Shown: positions 62,367 to 64,000 of the stretch, one piece after another
Position numbering within the stretch: the first letter of the stretch is position 1
How the letters are laid out: the number at the start of each line of letters is the position of its first letter
Assembly (NCBI GenBank): GCA_014323675.1
Contig: JACONN010000006.1
Coordinates: forward strand, 1-64,000
Origin: Hormoscilla sp. GM7CHS1pb
GTDB taxonomy: Bacteria > Cyanobacteriota > Cyanobacteriia > Cyanobacteriales > Desertifilaceae
Length of the DNA stretch: 64,000 bases
Reading direction: 5' to 3'
Notes under the pieces: model-generated
The model's input: the letters and a program-made list of their open reading frames with translations, nothing else
Databases searched by the model: none
What the model was told of the DNA's origin: nothing
Translations under genes and position numbers: made by a program

Positions 62367-64000
62367 GAAGGCCACAACTGAGGGCAACAGGGCCGCAGCT
62401 CTTTCTCTAGAGAAGTCTGTCAGAGCATCCCAAGCTACATCTAACAACCGACTCGGTTCCAAGTCAACCTTGATCAGATCCCAGATCCTTTGCACTTCTT
62501 CCGTGTGCAGGCGATCGTCTTCTGTCAGGGCCAACAGCAGTTGCCGCCGGATAAACCTACCTTCATCCGATAGCAGATATTGTAGACCTAGCTGGGCTGT
62601 GGGCATCAGGTCGAAACCGTAGTCGTTGCGGGCGATCGCGATCGTATTTTCCAGCCAGTCCCATCGGAACTTGCCATCTTTGAACAGCACCTCCAGCAAC
62701 CGCCGCCGCAGTTTTGGAGATTCCCCCGTCAACAGACGCCGGGCCACATAGGGATAGGCCACTTCGACAATTTTGAAATTCGCATTTACACTCAGAGCCA
62801 ACCCTTCCTGAGTCACCAGAGAACGGATAATCAGAGCAAACTTAGCCGGGACGCGGAAAGGATAATCATACATCAGTTCCGATAAGCGGTCAGTAATCGT
62901 CTTGAAGTTAAAGTCCTTAACGCTTTCACCGATCGCATCTCCCAGCACCGCTTCCAAGGCCGGGACAATCTCATAAATATCGACATCTGGAGTCAAAAAG
63001 CCCAACTTGACAAAATCGGATGCCAACTCCACATAGTCTTTGTCGATCAGATGCACCACCGCATCCACCAGAGTTTCCTTGGTTTCCTCCTCCAGCTGAT
63101 CCATCATCCCGAAATCAATATATGCCATCTGGCAACCGTCCTGCCACTTGACAGGTTCCCGTTCTCGATCTACCGGACATTGAGGCGACAGAGCAAACAA
63201 ATTTCCCGGATGGGGGTCCGCATGGAAAAAACCATGTTCTAGCAGCTGTTGCAGACCTGTCGTGACCCCGATCCAGATCAGGGTATCTGTGTCTAGTTTA
63301 TGCTTGGTAAGTTGATCTGTATCGGTCAACTTAAATCCATTAATCCACTCCAGGGTGAGTACCCGCTTGCTGCAATAGCGCCAGTATATAGCAGGCACTT
63401 TCACCAAGGGATTATCTCGGAAGTTATTGGCAAACTTTTCCGCATTGCGACCCTCATTGAGGTAATCGATTTCTTCAAATAACTTAGTGCCAAATTCATC
63501 TACAATCTCAGTCAGCTCGTGTCCCAGATTCAGAGGCAACCACCGGCCAAACCATCGGGCCCCCCATCGCATCAGGTAGAGGTCCAGAGTCAGAATGGGG
63601 ATCAGGTTGGGCCGCTGTACCTTGATGGCTACTTCTTCGCCGCTGTGCAAACGTCCTTTGTATACTTGACCCAGACTTGCTGCTGCTACCGGTTCTGGAG
63701 AAATTTCCCTGTAAAGTTCTCCCACGGCTTGACCCAGTTCCAGTTCTATCCGCCTCATTGCTACCGTGGTGGGAAAGGCTGGCAACTGGTCTTGCAGCTT
63801 CACCAGTTCATCTAAGAAGTCTTTGCGAACTAGGTCTGGTCGCGTGGACAGGGCTTGTCCCACCTTAATATAGGTTGGTCCCAGACTGGTGAGCATCTGC
63901 CGCAATTGGGCCGCTCGTTTCAACTTCTGCTCGCTGCTCCTATTGGTCCATTTGTCCCACCACAGAGCTAAGATAAAACCGACAAAACACGACAGCACCT
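62358..64000 (-). CDS. AarF/ABC1/UbiB-like atypical kinase, 5' end outside window
   Basis: The gene enters from the right edge; its N-terminal 40-60 residues are missing. UbiB-family hallmarks are present: LGPTYIKVGQALSTRPDL (the KxGQ motif), AAASLGQVYKG (the alanine-rich loop replacing the P-loop), VAIKVQRP, HGFFHADPHPGNL (the catalytic loop) and AYIDFGMM (metal-binding Asp). In cyanobacteria these proteins are linked to plastoquinone and lipid metabolism at thylakoids. The C-terminus FSRERAAALLPSVVAFKG is complete. Confidence 0.92.
   Translation of the reverse strand, partial: VLSCFVGFILALWWDKWTNRSSEQKLKRAAQLRQMLTSLGPTYIKVGQALSTRPDLVRKDFLDELVKLQDQLPAFPTTVAMRRIELELGQAVGELYREISPEPVAAASLGQVYKGRLHSGEEVAIKVQRPNLIPILTLDLYLMRWGARWFGRWLPLNLGHELTEIVDEFGTKLFEEIDYLNEGRNAEKFANNFRDNPLVKVPAIYWRYCSKRVLTLEWINGFKLTDTDQLTKHKLDTDTLIWIGVTTGLQQLLEHGFFHADPHPGNLFALSPQCPVDREREPVKWQDGCQMAYIDFGMMDQLEEETKETLVDAVVHLIDKDYVELASDFVKLGFLTPDVDIYEIVPALEAVLGDAIGESVKDFNFKTITDRLSELMYDYPFRVPAKFALIIRSLVTQEGLALSVNANFKIVEVAYPYVARRLLTGESPKLRRRLLEVLFKDGKFRWDWLENTIAIARNDYGFDLMPTAQLGLQYLLSDEGRFIRRQLLLALTEDDRLHTEEVQRIWDLIKVDLEPSRLLDVAWDALTDFSRERAAALLPSVVAFKG

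Overview
The window looks like a chromosome segment of a filamentous cyanobacterium, most likely Oscillatoriales-like. The octamer GCGATCGC (HIP1) recurs throughout. The genes include an Hmp/Pil type chemotaxis set with hmpF (known from filamentous cyanobacteria), ccsA, cofH, tilS, argG, XisH/XisI pairs and many Uma2 genes. Species cannot be assigned from the sequence. Housekeeping genes are scattered among a large accessory load: repeats, toxin-immunity pairs, insertion elements and gene remnants.

Layout. 0-5.5 kb: two tandem cohesin/dockerin-like genes (the second internally deleted), group II intron fragments, and a decayed NACHT/HEAT conflict-type locus. 5.5-8 kb: a prolyl oligopeptidase. 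8-24.1 kb: a pilus-motility chemotaxis system. On the minus strand it runs PatA-like regulator, CheY, CheW, MCP, CheA, with an ISKra4-family element of 1762 bp (24-bp perfect inverted repeats, 9-bp target duplication) inserted between cheY and cheW. hmpF is divergent. 24-29 kb: tilS, two xisH-xisI modules (both xisH broken, both xisI intact), a Uma2 gene and a papain-fold toxin with a candidate immunity protein. 29-34 kb: a 20-fold TPR gene, a 21-nt repeat element and pseudogenes. 34-45 kb: ccsA, a DUF3352 gene, an NYN-LOTUS protein, argG, a glycosyltransferase, a Uma2 gene, several tandem arrays and an Xaa-Pro peptidase. 45-56 kb: a Uma2 gene, a phosphodiester glycosidase, an HNH gene, a ParDE-like pair plus its decayed copy, cofH, an EF-G paralogue and a HEAT protein. 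56-61 kb: a tight three-gene operon ending in an ATP-dependent DNA-ligase-like protein, preceded by an intact IscB with a probable omega RNA region. 61-64 kb: a 21-nt array, small genes and the start of an AarF/UbiB-like kinase gene that leaves the window.

Two general cautions. First, at least seven otherwise intact genes are interrupted by what looks like one missing base in a G/C run of 3-5 nt. I treat these as single genes and suspect homopolymer undercalling in the source sequence. Second, five arrays of unrelated sequence all have a 21-nt unit (positions 5411, 31977, 42510, 42735, 61251), a striking shared period.

The best candidates for something undescribed are the ligase operon at 56.3-59.1 kb with its adjacent iscB, and the duplicated 21-nt repeat element at 5.3 and 31.9 kb, whose 3' end resembles the sequence just upstream of iscB.
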